Below, in pieces: positions 19,751 through 32,349 of a stretch of 64,000 nucleotides of DNA. Position 1 is the first letter of the stretch, and each line of letters opens with the position of its first letter. The notes beneath the pieces are model-generated. The model saw only the letters and a list, made by a program, of their open reading frames with translations. It ran no database searches and had not been told where the DNA came from. A program made the position numbers and the translations under genes. Source of the stretch: Rutpela maculata. Lineage: Eukaryota > Arthropoda > Insecta > Coleoptera > Cerambycidae. Location: positions 102,057,869 to 102,121,868 of the forward strand of contig OW386285.2 in the NCBI GenBank assembly GCA_936432065.2, given 5' to 3'.

Positions 19751-21639
19751 ACGTTGTAGATATGCATTCTAAAGAAGTTTTTTAATGTCACATTAAAGTT
19801 TGGGTTGGAAACTTTATTTTTTTAATCATCTAATGGGGTTGTCTTTCTTCTCCTCTACTAGAAGAAGGACTGTATATATTAGTCTAGGACAACTTTTTTC
19901 GGAGATTGCGACGGTAATATGGTAGGATAGATGTAAATTGTCCTTATGGAATTTCTGGAAGCGTCGAATATTGTACTGGGATTGGGCTCATCTAGAAATC
20001 AGCGATTACGTCACTGTGGGTTGGATTTCACCATCATCATCCCTCACTTGGAGTCACTACTTTAATTCACTGAGAATTCCAGATGTGTCGAAAATAAAAA
20101 TTTTTATCTAATTTTTTTTTTATATATATATCTCATATTTTTATTCTTTAACATTTTTAGAGTTCTTTAAAGAATCAAATTGCAAATGTTTGAAATTATT
20201 TCAACTTTCAATTTTATCTTTAATATGTTTTCGATGAACAATTAGTATTTTCAATTATTATTAAGGTATAAATCATCGGCGTAACATCTAACTGAAAACA
20301 AATATATAAAAAGCTCTGTAAAGACTTTGTGATCACAATTTCTATGAAACGCTTATATTTAAATAATTAATAATGACCTTTAAACACCATATTGTCGGTT
20401 CATGTTTAAGACAATATTTTAAATAATATCTACATAACATATTATCGTCCATTCGTTTTCTCTTTTGTACATAAATTTGTTTAATTTTAAGGCCTCAGTT
20501 TAGTTGTTTTCTAACAAAAACACATCCAGTTTGATTGGTTTATAATAAAATCAATTTTATAATCACTCATTTAGATAATACCTATTGAATTAATTAATTA
20601 ATCTTTTTGTAAAAGAAAAGTTATTAATCTAATCTTGATTTTTGCTAAATTTGGAATATTAATTTACATTTTTTTTTTTAGTCAACAATTTATACTTTCT
20701 TTATAATTTGATTAGTTTATTTTTCTTGTAATCAAACTTCACTCTCAGTGTAAATTACGAATATAAAAAGATTGACGCCCCGCCTCTCTAGAAAAATTAT
20801 CATTATATAAGTCAAATCAACATCTCTTTAAGATAAATTATAAAAACATCTGTCATATATTAATTACAATCTACCAAACACGTAAAACAATTTGTAAAGT
20901 ATTTTCTGACCCATGACTCGTCTACCGAGTCTCTGAGCTGCTGGTGTAGTAACTTTTTTTTCTCTAAATAACATAAAGTTCAATCTAAATCTCGAACATA
21001 TTACAAAAAAATTAATAATTTATTAAACAGTGATGAATTAATGTTACAAATTTAAATTTAAGTTGACTGAATATTTGAAATATAGCAAAAAAAAAATGAA
21101 AAAATTGAAAAATGTGGGATAATCAACTGGTTTACAAATTTATAAGCTTCTGACCAATGGACGATTTTGCTCAGAGATTTGGCTTACGTAACTTGGCGGA
21201 GAGCGTAAAATTCCGACGTGGTCAGGTCCTGGAGTCGGCCACGGGTACACGGGAATGAGGACGATTTAAGTTTGTGTCCTTGTCAACGAGGAGTTTCCAG
21301 GAGGACGCTGAGTCGGGAAGATTTCCAGCCAATTTGGAGCAATTTCCAGCCACTATCAAGCACTATCTCGATCTTGCTTCGATGTTCTGTTGGTCCAGGG
21401 TTTTACATGAAAAATAGGGAGAGTGAGGAACCAGTTGATAAAAAAAAAATAAACAAATCTGATAGCAAAGAATCGCAACAGTTTAAATAATGTCCAATTA
21501 TAGACCAAGTTCTATCGATTTGCAGAATAAATACTAAATTAGAAACAAGAGAAATTATTAAAAAAAAAAAAAAACTACCACAACTACAGTGACAAAGAAA
21601 AGTGGTAATTGAAATAAAAAAAAATTAGAACTTGTAAAA
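19751..21639. other. Very AT-rich unannotated region
   Basis: Long A/T-rich stretch with scattered T-runs. The frame at 21218-21490 (90 aa, non-ATG start) resembles nothing I know and I do not call it. Confidence 0.5.
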
Positions 21640-21916
21640 ATTTACTTCTTGAAATACAGTTAAGCAAAAATGTAATTATTATAACAAATTACAACAAGAA
21701 AATACTTGAAGTATTCAAATGTACTTGTTAGAATTAAATGACTAATTGAAGAAGTACAAGTAGTATTTACACCCAAAATTGCAAGTACTATCTCGAAGTA
21801 CTTGATACTTGAAGTATTCTGCTTTTTGAAAAGTAATTGATACTTGATGCAACACTAACTAACTATTTGGTACTTGATACTTGAAGTAGTTTAAATGAGT
21901 ACTTTGCCCAGCTCTG
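21640..21916. mobile_element. Right end of a hAT-like non-autonomous element
   Basis: Repeats of TACTTGATACTTGAAGTA-type words lead to the terminus TTTGCCCAGCTCTG at about 21903-21916, the mirror of the CAGAGCTGGGCAAA start typical of some hAT elements. I could not find the partner end, so the left boundary is arbitrary. Confidence 0.45.
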
Positions 21917-22056
21917 AATATATATTAGTAAAATACATAAACAAAAAAAAACATATATTATAGAGATAACATTTCGCAAGATGCTTAATACCTAAATAAT
22001 ATTCTCTAATCATGACGAATGCAAATAAATAAAAAATAATTCATTGTAAAAATATT

Positions 22057-22382
22057 GCTCAATATGTTTTGATGAAATGCGAATTATAGAATGCCCTGAA
22101 CATTTCAATGAAATGGACATTTTAGAAGGACTGGAAGATCTTGGATCTCATGGGAGAACGCCAAAAAATGCGTCCGTCCTTGTTATTTTAATTGGGGGTC
22201 TATATTTTAATCGGAAATTGTCTCTTGCATATTTCTTTCTAATTCGGGAGTGAAGTGTGCACAATTGATTAATATAATTGAGGAGACAATATCCAATATA
22301 CGCAAGATAGGATTGATTCCGAAGATAATGATATGCGACCAGAGCACCACTAACCAAAGTGTCATGAACCATTTGAAAATAA
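22057..22382 (+). pseudogene. P-element-like (THAP9-type) transposase fragment
   Basis: Reads CFDEMRI, then ILEGLEDLGSHGRTPKNA, LYFNRKLSLAYFF and, after a -1-nt slip near 22239, NSGVKCAQL, IRKIGLIPK and MICDQSTTNQSVMNHL. This follows the order of the central part of P-element/THAP9 transposases (FDE-S, EG-EDLG--GRT, GLY-NWK-P-AY, SSGVK, G-----I-CDQG-NN), carrying the first catalytic Asp-containing motifs. The N-terminal THAP domain and the rest are missing. A LINE begins right after it, suggesting the P-like gene was cut by that insertion. Confidence 0.7.
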
Positions 22383-24895
22383 CAACAGAAAAATTAAGAA
22401 AATTAAGAAAATATAATGTAAATGAGCCAAGTTTAACCGATACAAATAATAGAGAAGTGTATAAACGTGATTTTCAAAAAGATAATATACAAGAATTTAA
22501 TGAGAGATGGTAAATTGGGATGAAATGTTAAATCTAAGCATAACTGATGCATTTAATTTTTTCTTTGATAATATCACATGGTGTTTTAACGTTGCGTGTC
22601 CACTAAAACAACTTAAAAAGCGACCCACTTCTAAAAACGATAAAGGGTGGGTAACAAATGTGCTAACCGAAGAAGGTAATAGGGTTCGCAAAGTTTATTA
22701 TGATATGAAAAATTCCAACTGTCCGGAAAAAAAACTGTATTATAATGAAATCAAGAAAAGGTATAGGAAAAACATTAAAATTGCTAAACTAGAATACTAC
22801 AACAATAAAATAATAAATGCAGACAATAAAACCAAAGAAACCTGGAATATCATTAATAACAAACTGGGAAGGACAAGGGCCAGTCCTTGCCATATAAGCC
22901 TTAATATCCAGAACAAATTATCTTCAGACGGAAATCAAGTGTCAAATTGCTTTGCTTCATATTTTTCCAGTGTCGTCACAATATTAATGCACATTTTGGG
23001 CATAATTTATCTCTACCGTGTACAGTATCTAAATATATCCCAAACTCAATATTTTTTTATCCTGTTGACGAAAAAGAACTATCAAACGTCATACATAACC
23101 TCAAAAATAAGAAATCATCTGGTATGGACGGCCTTACTGCACACATAATAAAAAATATATCTGACAATATATTACCATCGCTTTTGTACCTCATAAATAT
23201 GTCACTGGTTAACGGAGAATTTCCTGACTTTCTTAAAATCGCGTCCATAATCCCCATTTTTAAAAAGGGCTGTAAAAATAGTGTTGAAAATTACCGACAA
23301 ATTTCTCTTTTAAGTGTATTCTCGAAAATATTGGAAAAAATTATTTACGACCGTATCATGTCATTTATAGAACAAAATAAAATACTGACCGAATATCAAC
23401 ATGGATTCAGGCCAAGAAAATCAACTGAAACGGCATCGGCATATTTCTTTAAATATATTTATAAAGAATTAGATGAGGGCAAATATGTTGTGTCGCTGTT
23501 TTTCGATTTATCGAGAGCTTTCGATTCTGTGGACAGGCATATACTGTGGAAAAAATTGGAAGCTATTGGTATACGAGGATGTCTTTTAAGTTGCATTAAC
23601 TCCTACATGGAAAATCGTAAATTAGTAGTAAAGTGTAACGAATTTCAATCAAATATCCATGACGTAACCTTGGGGGTCCCCCAAGGCTCAATATTAGGCC
23701 CTCTATTATTTTTGATTTACATTAACGATCTGCCAAATTACATTCAACATGGCGTTACCACGATGTATGCAGATGATACCACTGTCTCGGTATCAGCTGT
23801 CACGCAGGAAGAATTATATCATAAAATTTATGTCACACTAGACGATGTACACGCATGGTGCCAGAGAAATAAGCTAATTTTGAATGATGAAAGAACCGTT
23901 TTTAAAAATTTTAATTTTAGAAGGGCATTAATCTCTAGTGGTGACATAAATTTTATTGATTCAACAAAATTCCTAGGCACCTACATAGACAGCAGGTTAA
24001 CATGGGAACTGCATATAGAGCACATTTGTAAATTGCTTAATAAAGCCTACTTCGCTGTTCTACAGCTAAAGGATACAATTGCCCAGACGGGTCTGATAAG
24101 TGTGTATTATGCTTTAGCTTATCCACATTTATCATTGAATATATTAGTCTGGGGCCGTTCAAGTCATATACAACGAGTATTTGTTTCCCAGAAGAGATTA
24201 CTAAGACTAATTTTTAACCTAAGTAATAGATCCAGTTGTAAGGAATTATTTAAAAAATATAATATTTTTACAGTTCCTAGTATCTATATCTACAAATGTC
24301 TGGTATTTGCAAAAACAAATTTATACACCTTCTCCACTTCCGGAGATAATCATTTATATAATACAAGACATAAAGATCTGTTGTTGATCCCAGTGCATAA
24401 AACAGCGACATTTCAAAACTCACTGCACTATAATTGTATTATTTTATTTAACAGCGTTCCTAAAACTATGAAAGAATTGAACTTATCTTTATTTAAAAAA
24501 GAAATAAGAAAACTATTAATAGAAAATGCATTTTATAGTGTTGACGAATTTTTAAATAGATAAAATTTGATATTATTATTATTATTTTTAATCTGTTGTG
24601 TTTCATTTGTATGGACAGAACTCTTATAAGAGGTTTGTTTGTTTTTATACATATTTATAAGTTCTTTTATTAATGTGTATTTTTGTGTATTTGTGTATTT
24701 TATTTTAAGTTTTATTGCTGTAATGAGACAGACAAATTGTTTATTTCAATTTGTATCAATTATTGTAACTAAATATTGTTATTTTGACGTGCCAAAAGTA
24801 CATAATCTATGTATCAAAAAAATGGCAAAATAAATTCTATTCTATTCTATTCTATTCTATTCTATTCTATTCTATTCTATATTTTTTTAAATTAA
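22383..24895 (+). mobile_element. 5'-truncated Jockey/CR1-like LINE with TATTC tail
   Basis: Starts within the linker between endonuclease and reverse transcriptase (the endonuclease is absent) and runs to a 3' UTR ending in ~9 TATTC units at about 24835-24881. 5' truncation and a short-unit 3' tail are the usual marks of target-primed insertion. The join at its 5' side lies against the P-element-like fragment. Confidence 0.85.
22440..24563 (+). pseudogene. LINE reverse transcriptase ORF2 (frameshifted)
   Basis: Three frames join: up to 22508, 22507 to about 22970, and about 22970-24563. Motifs: SSGMDGLTAHIIK, RQISLLSVFSKILEK, QHGFRPRKSTE, DLSRAFDSVD, GVPQGSILGPLLFLIYINDLP, the catalytic MYADDT (near 23767), KFLGTYID, and a C-terminal YNTRHK...FNSVP segment ending FYSVDEFLNR. 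The enzyme would copy its RNA into DNA at a nicked target. Two frameshifts and the missing endonuclease make it dead. The type is closest to the Jockey/CR1 group of insects. Confidence 0.85.
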
Positions 24896-26065
24896 ATGAT
24901 TAATAACTTTCTCATTTACTGATTGATTTTCTTCAAAAACAATAGGGTTCTTCCTCTAGCTAACACTAACTCACTTTCTAAATTTCAATACAATCTGACA
25001 TTTCTTTCTTTAGTTATCGTGCTTACAAGAAGCGTGACGGAGGGACAGACGGACTGGACATTTTGAAAGTTGTTCAGAATTCGTTCACTAACACAATGAT
25101 ATGAATTTCTTTTCTCTACGAGCGATATTTCCGGTTTTAGAAATGTGCTGATTAAATGCAATATTCTCTTCGTTTTTGCGAAGAGTATAATAATTTGTAT
25201 CTAACATTTGCTAACCAATTTTTAAATTTCGTAATTTTTGGAACACAGACGAAGTGAACAATGCAAAGATTGCACTGTTAAGATATATAAAATTTAAATA
25301 AAATTTAGCAAATTCACGAAGTTGTTAGAGGCAATAATTGAGATTTTCATAGCAGTTGGCTGCACTTTTGAGATTTTTGTCTTCGAGTTATTAACAAAAA
25401 CATTAATTTTTGAAAAATGTATGTATGTAGCGCATTCCCAAATTTTCAGCAAATCTCAATATTTGTGGGATATACCTCAAAAAACGGTTTTACATCTTTG
25501 CTGCTCTTTTGGAATTGTTTTTTTGCAGATTATTGTAAAATTACGTTTTTTGCAATTCCTTACTCAATCATTTCTTAAAATTTAAAAACATTTGTAATTA
25601 TTACAGGTTAAATGTCCTCACTGACTGGACGAAAATAGTGAACGATAATGATCAAAATTTTCACTGATGGAAATCAGTTCATTGATCTTTGGGTAAATCA
25701 AGGCCGATCATCTGCCATTCAAACTTGTAGCACACTAAAAATAATACTTTAATTATGAAAAAAAAATCTCCACATTGAAAGGACCCCGCACGTTTTAAAC
25801 GGTCGATTTATGTCTAATTGTGATATATTACAGTTCGAGTCGTGCTGATCAAAAGTTTTCATTGACACAACCCTCAAGAATAGGTCCATTTCGACCTACA
25901 GAAGTTAGAAGATGAAAAAAAACGAGGTATGCTTATAACTATAATGAAATCTGATAAAAATAATTCAAAAAATCTCTCAGCAAAGTTTCGAGATATGTTT
26001 ATTCTATATATAGTGTCACCTTTAGGGCTTCTTGATCCCACACTTTCAAAAACAGAGGTTGTATA
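24896..26065. other. Unannotated sequence
   Basis: No gene or element boundary recognised. A frame at 25322-25585 has a non-ATG start and no family similarity. Confidence 0.45.
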
Positions 26066-27504
26066 CAGTCCCTGTACTGGAGTCCCGTAAAAATGTTAGT
26101 ACTGATTTGTCTAACCAACAGAATCGAGTGAAGTACAAATAAGAAAGTTAGAAAAAGTTGGGTAGATATCACCATATTCTGGACCTGGTGTTTTAGACGC
26201 CATTTTCCAAAATGGCCGACACCGCTTTTATTTTGTATATATTTCTGCTCCTGTGACAATCATACTCATCATTTAGGTGTCTAAATATATGTTTTAAGGG
26301 CAAGGAATCGATTAAGTGACTAACTTCACTACAGTGCTAAGTGCAACCATCACAGGAGACAATGACATCAGAGATGCATTAATAGTAATGAACAAAGAAA
26401 TTCAAACTTGCTCGGACCTTCGAACCTTTGTTGAAGAAGCAGATAGCAGAATTATAATCCATCTCTTCCATGCTGTCCAGTCGGACATAGCATGCCTTAT
26501 GGTGCTATCAAATGACACATACTTACGGGTTGTGATATCACAAGTAAGATTTGAACAAAACCATCTGCACTAAAAGCATCGCCAGAAACTTTACTACTTC
26601 GATTTGCAGAAGATAATACTCTGTCTAAAGAAACACTCGACAAAGCAGAGGAATACCTTGTTCAAGTTTTACATCCATCATCAAAGTGTAAAAAATATGA
26701 TAAACTTCGTTATTCATTACACAAGCGGAAACACATATCAGAGCTACCACCTCTATCTTTTTCAATAAGAAATGGACATATCCGATGATGCTTTATTGTT
26801 TTACGGGAATGCTTAAACTTACCACAAAGCTATTTTCCTGCAACTGACAGATTATGGATGGTGCAAAGATGCAAATGGTGTGCTAAAACTTGATCTGTGC
26901 CTTAACAAAATGCCTTCTGAACTATTAATACAGTTGCAGTTGTACAGCATGTGCTACTAGTAGGTGTAAATGTGAATTGCAATATTTGACATGCACAGAG
27001 TATTGCAAATGTATTGAACAGTGTAAGAGATAGACTGAGAAAAAAGTATGTTAGTTTTACACTCAGTTTTCCATAATAGAGTTTACTTCCGTGTCTATAA
27101 AAATGTTGTGCAAATATAATTAAATTTTGTAGTGTAAATATCACTTCCCAAATAAAATATTGTATTCCACTTTTGTTCATATTTTTTATTTAAAATCCAA
27201 AATAACTGATTTTCTTTAATAAATAGCAGTCAGGCAACTTCACAAACCATCTTAATCGATTCCTTGTCCTGAAAAACATATATTTAGACACCTAAATGAT
27301 GAGTATGACTGTCGCAAGAGCAGAAATACATACAAAATAAAATCGGTGTCGGCCATTTTGGAAAATGGCGTCTAAAACACCCGGTCCAGAATATGGTGAT
27401 GTCTACCCAACTTTTTCTGACTCTCCTATATGTACTTCATTCGATTCTGTTGGTTAGACAAATCAGTACTAAAATTTTTACGGGACTCCTGTACAGGGAC
27501 AGGA
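26066..27504. mobile_element. CXC-type DNA transposon, copy 1 (internally deleted)
   Basis: Inverted terminal repeats of about 250 bp: 26066-26315 is mirrored at 27251-27504. Both contain GTCCCTGTAC-GGAGTCCCGT, GTACTGATTTGTCTAACC, CCATTTTCCAAAATGGCC and ACCTAAATGATGAGTATGA blocks. The middle encodes the second half of the CXC-type protein. Target duplication not resolved. Same subfamily as copy 2. Confidence 0.8.
26316..27022 (+). pseudogene. CXC-type transposon protein, copy 1 remnant
   Basis: Blocks in order: NDIRDALIVMNKEIQTC, EEADSRIIIHLFHA, LMVLSNDT, then a deletion that joins directly to HILTGCD-ITS (seen in another frame), KPSALKASPETLLLRFAEDN, LVQVLHPSSK, ELPPLSFSIRNGHIRRC, and a C-terminal Cys cluster beginning CSCTACATSRCKC near 26936. 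Compared with copy 2, the segment between SNDT and HILTGCD is lost, as is the whole N-terminal half. Several frameshifts are present. The family recurs in invertebrate genomes as uncharacterised proteins; nuclease activity is my inference. Confidence 0.65.
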
Positions 27505-27559
27505 TTATTGTGGGGGTAGATTCTGTAATATTGATATAATTAAAAGTTAACATATGTAT

Positions 27560-27780
27560 TTTACCGACACGGTAGCTCAGTCGGTTAAGGCGTATTCAGT
27601 GGCGAAGATGCTAACCTTCTGTCTATGGCGCTCTGGGTTCGAGCCCCAGTCCCGGTACTGACAATATCGGTGGGTAAGGATATATGTCTGCGTTTTTCCA
27701 GCCTTGACTTTGGATTTGGTCTACTATATGTGGTGTGTTTATGTTTATGTTTACTATTATATATTCTTACTAGAAACACA
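27560..27780 (+). mobile_element. tRNA-derived SINE-like element
   Basis: Has a tRNA-type box A, TAGCTCAGTCGG, at 27573-27584 and box B, GGTTCGAGCCC, at 27636-27646, the internal promoter of RNA polymerase III. The spacing (63 nt start to start) is too long for a normal tRNA, and acceptor pairing is poor. A non-tRNA body follows, with a GTTTATGTTTATGTTTA tail. Confidence 0.6.
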
Positions 27781-28554
27781 TAGCTTCTGTTTGCGTTGTA
27801 TTTAAGCGATAATCAAAGTACTCGAGTACACCATCCAATAATGCGGTTAAGAGTTAAAAGGTAGGGATAACGACAGCAGAAAGAACAGCTATAAAAATTA
27901 TTCATTAGAACGTTGAGTGAAAACGATTAGAATTAAAATTTTCTACTGTGAATATTCTAGAGCCAGCATTTTCCCACTTGCAGACATGCCAGTTGCTCTT
28001 GTTCACATTCTGACTGCCAATCAGACATCCGAATCAGACTATTTCACATCCGAGTCTCAGTTTCTTAAATCTACACGTCCGACACATCATGTGAGTTGCA
28101 ATTATTTACATCCGGATGTCCAATAGAACATTTACGTGGCACCTTTTGACATCCGAACCTCAAAAGAAACGTCCTACCTCTTAACTGTATCCCGCAATAT
28201 TGGATGATGTTTAAGTAAGCCTTAAATTATTTTTATACAACCAGAAGTAAAACTGAATATATCTGATTTATGCAACCCTATATACTTTTGCATGTATATA
28301 ATGTCCACTATAACTTTCATCTCTACAATTTATTTGGTACTAAATCAACTTACTGTGTCTTATTAACGTAAAGTGATGTTTCATTGCGATTAGCCCGGCC
28401 GCATATTGCAAAATCAGAGGTAATCGTGCACTTGAAGCAAAAATCATGAAACTTGGTACATTTGTGGATAATAGTGTATACTTCAATTTTAAGATAAGAG
28501 CCCACTCGAAAATCCAAAATTGCGGCCGTGGCGGCGATTTTTCAAAATGGCCGC
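27781..28554. other. Unannotated sequence
   Basis: No gene recognised. A short tract at about 28000-28170 repeats ACATCCGA/ACATCCGG words at irregular spacing. The segment from about 28380 may be the outer left part of the copy 3 element. Confidence 0.4.
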
Positions 28555-30385
28555 CGAAAATGCAAAAAAACTATATCCCTGGAAATTTTCGCCGTATTAA
28601 TGTAGGATTTTCACATAGTCTAAGTAAATTGACATGACTAATTTGGACAATCTCGTAACCACCATGAGGGAAATGGGAAATCCATTCTGTGATCCCAGCA
28701 GCGATCTTCTTGTTTTGGATACGAGGGAGATTGTCCCTCCCAGTGTTGTGGAGTCCATTCGTAATTTAGAGAACTTTGGTAGAAGTCAGTTCAAGTTGTT
28801 TTGGGAGGAAAGAATCTTATCACGGTCTGTGAATATGGATGTTGCAATTAAAAAAATAAACTCCCCCTTTTTAAAACTCCTCCGTCTAAACCAAAGTAAC
28901 GGAAGAAACTTGAAATCGACTCTCTTAAAGAAGACAGAAGCCTTTTCTTACGACTGTACATTGGATGTCAAGTCCGTGGAGGCGATCTTGAAGACTTCTT
29001 TAGGCATGAGAATCTTTCATATCCAGTGTCACTTTCGGATTACGCTCGAATCAGATTAGGCCAAAAATCAGATATACTGGATGCTTTGCAAAATTACAAC
29101 GCACCACAGAAGAGGAGGAAATGCAAAATGATTATGCTTTTGTCCATGGCTACGATTTTGTTGTGCTAGATGGAGCGGCCATTGTGAACATGAAAGGACA
29201 CATTCCAAAATTACGTAAAAAAATTTTCAGAATACGTCCTCAAGCAGTACCGCGCTACAGTCCGACGAATTGATGTCGTTTTTCATTCATATTACACGGG
29301 CAGTTTAAAGGCAGGTACGCGGAAGAAGAGGAGGGACGGAACTCGTTGGCGTGTGGAACTCACCAAACGTGTCCCGAAGGATTGGAAAGGTTTTCTTATG
29401 GTGAATCAAAACAAAGAAGAACTTGTTAAAAAATATTATTTTGGGTATTCAGCAGATAACTTTCGTTTCTTTCATATACCATTGGTGCAAGTCTGACCAA
29501 AAAGTAAGATCAACAAGACTCCCCCTACGGTGACTTGTCGATTTCTTTCATACACCTACCATATCTAAGATTCAGCATGAATAAAACAACCACTCTTTCT
29601 ATATATTGATGATTCAAGTCTGATCATGCTAATATATATAATATTAAGTATCTCTAGCCCTACTTAGAGGATACTACATCACAATCAAACGTTTATTACA
29701 TTTCAAAGTCAAGAAAATACTAAAAAGCACAAAGATAATATTTATAAAATTTCGCTGGGCATATATGGGGGCAAGCTTTACTGCAAAGTCCAGTTTTACC
29801 CTCATCTGCAGACTTTGGATGGGAAAAGTCATCGGACGGGACCTGGGGAAGTGAGTATACGTTATTCGTTATTCATATAGGCGCATCCAATTTCAATCTA
29901 ATGTACATTACAATTTTAAAATTTATTCCTTTGACATTTAATTTACCTTATATGTTTCGTCTTTTATCAGATCAAATGGATGACACTGCCTCCAGCATCA
30001 GAGGCATGCAGAGAAATGTTGAAGTGCGGGTGCAAGAAAGGCTGCTCATCAAGAAGCTGCAGATGTAGAAAAGCTAATTTGCCCTGCAGTGAACTTTGCT
30101 TTGGTTGTGATTCATAAATTAATTGGACTAAGTATAAAACTGCAATGCAGTATTTGAAATATAGCTTGACTTTACACCTGAATTTTGATTTGATTTAAAA
30201 ATGCAATTATCCCCATAAATAGTCAACATACTGACTAAGTGATATTTCCTTAAAGAAAATTCCACTTTTTATTGTAAAATCGGCATTCTTTATGTTAATT
30301 TGGTAGGATTCTGTGAAAATCCTGTACGAATACAGCTGAAACTGACGAAGATATCAAACTTTTTGCAATTGTAAATACGAGTTTG
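28555..30385 (+). mobile_element. CXC-type DNA transposon, copy 3 (different subfamily)
   Basis: The left segment 28555-28632 and the reverse complement of about 30290-30385 share GTATT--TGTAGGATTTTCACA and TAAATTGACAT-like blocks, so they are probable inverted-repeat parts. Between them lies the longest N-terminal portion of the CXC-type protein in the window plus its Cys-rich end. The outermost ends are not defined. Confidence 0.6.
28634..30117 (+). pseudogene. CXC-type transposon protein, copy 3 (N-terminal half and C-terminal CXC domain)
   Basis: The start reads MTNLDNLVTTMREMGNPF. Then come LLVLDTREIV, a 1-nt frameshift near 28905, LFLRLYIGCQVRGGDLEDFF-type sequence with FFRHEN, SDILDAL, another shift, RRIDVVFHSYYTGSLK, the basic TRKKRRDGTRWRV, DWKGFLMVNQNKEEL, then a gap lacking the EEADSRI/TGCD middle. 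The C-terminal part resumes with AGHIWGQALLQSP, FGWEKSSDGTWG and, after an intron-like GTGAGT...TTATCAG stretch (~29850-29971), PPASEACREMLKCGCKK and the CXC motif KCGCKKGCSSRSCRCRK ending near 30115. CXC domains (tesmin/TSO1-like) bind zinc and DNA. Frameshifts show it is dead. Confidence 0.65.
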
Positions 30386-30529
30386 TCAAAATGAAGTGTG
30401 TTTTATTAAATTTTAATTGAAAATCCATTGAAATCAAAGCGAAACGCTAGAAAACATAAAAAAATATACATACAAAATAATGTACGTTCATTAATTAGCA
30501 TAGTTGACCTAAACTTTATGAGACACATA

Positions 30530-31035
30530 AAAAAATCTCAAAGCTTTGCCGCCAACCACTTTAGGATAGAGTGGGGCATGCTTTATTTTTCTATAGCATA
30601 TTAAATAATAAATATAATGTATTACTTAATACATAAAACATCGTTATTTTCGTGTAAAGTATGTTCTGGCATGATTAAAATAAGAAATTAACAGAAACAC
30701 GCCTGTATCAATTATGATTTCAAATTATTTTGATATATTTACGCAATTCCCTCCTAAAATATTTGATGACCTAACGCTGGTCATCGTTGCTATAGTAACC
30801 GTTAGTAGGGAGTTGCGTAATTATATCAAAATAATTTGAAATTATAACTGATACAGGTGTGTTTCCGTTAATTTATTATTTTAATCATGCCAGAACATAC
30901 TTTACATGAGAATAATGATGTTTTATGTATTAAGTAATACATTAATTTATTATTTAATATGATGTAGAAAAATAAGGCGTGCCCCGCTCTATCCTAAGGG
31001 GATTCGCGGCAAAGCTTTGTGATCTTTTACGTGTT
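30530..31035. mobile_element. Palindromic MITE-like element
   Basis: Arms 30535-30745 and 30810-31033 are reverse complements (GCATGATTAAAATAA, TATTACTTAATACATAA, TAGGATAGAG-GGG-CATG-type blocks) around a short centre at ~30765-30800. No coding content. Confidence 0.8.
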
Positions 31036-31544
31036 TTATAACATTTTGGGCAACTATAAACATACTGCGACTATGTCACTGAAATCACTGCCATCTTCTC
31101 ATCGGCCAGTCGATTATAATCAAAAAGGCGTCTGACCGGAAAGTTTTGAAGGAGTTTATTTCTCTATCTTCCTTTATATTTTTTGGGTGGTGAACATGAA
31201 CTTCAAGTTTACCACCTCGTAATTTTCCTTCTTAAAAAGTTATAAGCGAAAAAACATGAAAAAAGTGGGTCTTACTCGGGTTCTCCTTTGTATTAGATAG
31301 AGTGCCAAAAAAGTATATTATAAAAATAGATTACAAAACAAAAACGCAAATAAAGTTGGGCCATTGTCAATGATCTAAGAGGTAAGACTAATCAGCAGGT
31401 CCCTGTGCAGCCGAATATAACTACCAATAATTTAATAATTATTATTTCACTATCGCTACAAAGTTAACAGATGAAAAGATTATACTACATCAAAAAACCT
31501 ATGGACTACCTTAACAACATTAATATTTTAAATTAGCTCCCATC
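31036..31544. other. Unannotated sequence
   Basis: Nothing recognised between the palindromic element and the LINE fragment. Confidence 0.45.
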
Positions 31545-32349
31545 ATTATAAGCGAATTAAGGGAAATTATAACAGAAATAAAAAAGAGGCGCTCATCTAA
31601 CATTGACGATACGTCAATAAACATATTTGAAATGCTTCCATGCTGCACCCCAAATGTATTAGTGCAGGCAATAAATGAATCTTTACAACGGGTGCATTCC
31701 CGTCGAACCTAAAAAAAGCAATTATCATTCCCACCCATAAAGGGAGGAAGTAGATGATTAATAAAACTCGGCCCATATATTATATTTACTCTCAACGCTG
31801 TCAAAGATAATCGAAAAACTAGTAAAAAAAGAATGCTAAAATTTTTAGACGAACATAATTTATTAAATAAAAATTAGTTCGAATTCCACAACTCAAAAAA
31901 TACCTCTGATGCAACTAATTCATACATTTTTAGAAAAAATGTGTCTTAAATTAAACGTAGTCTGCGAGGCTATCGGAGTAGTATTTTGCGATATTTCAAA
32001 AGCCTTCGATAGCGTAAATCATGAAGTACTGCTTCAGAAACTATGGTGTTATGATTTTAGGGATGTATCATTTAATTGGATTAAATCCTACCTCTCACAG
32101 CATAGTCAAGTTGTTAAATCTCTTGAGGTATTGGATATGGTAGACAATAACTGTGGTGTACCTCAAGGATCTGTGATTGGGCCAGTTTTATTTTTATTGC
32201 ATATTAACGGTTCACCCACTATTAATATCCAAGGAACTTTTACACACTTTGCGGATGACACTACTATATTGTGGCATAGCAAGAACGCAAATAGCCTACG
32301 AGGCACTAAAAAATTAGACATTTAAGTTAATTAGACAAAGTAAAAGAAT
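31545..32349 (+). pseudogene. LINE reverse transcriptase fragment
   Basis: The early part is frameshifted. The open stretch (31909-32325) shows GVVFCDISKAFDSVNHEVL, LLQKLWCYDF, SYLSQHSQVV, GVPQGSVIGPVLFLLHINGS and the catalytic FADDT, all typical of a Jockey/CR1-type RT. It ends abruptly at LDKVKE (about 32349), where sequence of CXC transposon copy 2 begins. Both are truncated at the join, so this is a deletion or recombination junction, not a clean LINE 3' end. Confidence 0.75.

Noticed and set aside
21218..21490. 90-aa frame
   Set aside because: Non-ATG start and no similarity to any family I recognise; surrounded by non-coding sequence.
27560..27660. A functional tRNA gene
   Set aside because: Box spacing is too long, the acceptor stem pairs poorly, and there is a SINE-like body downstream.
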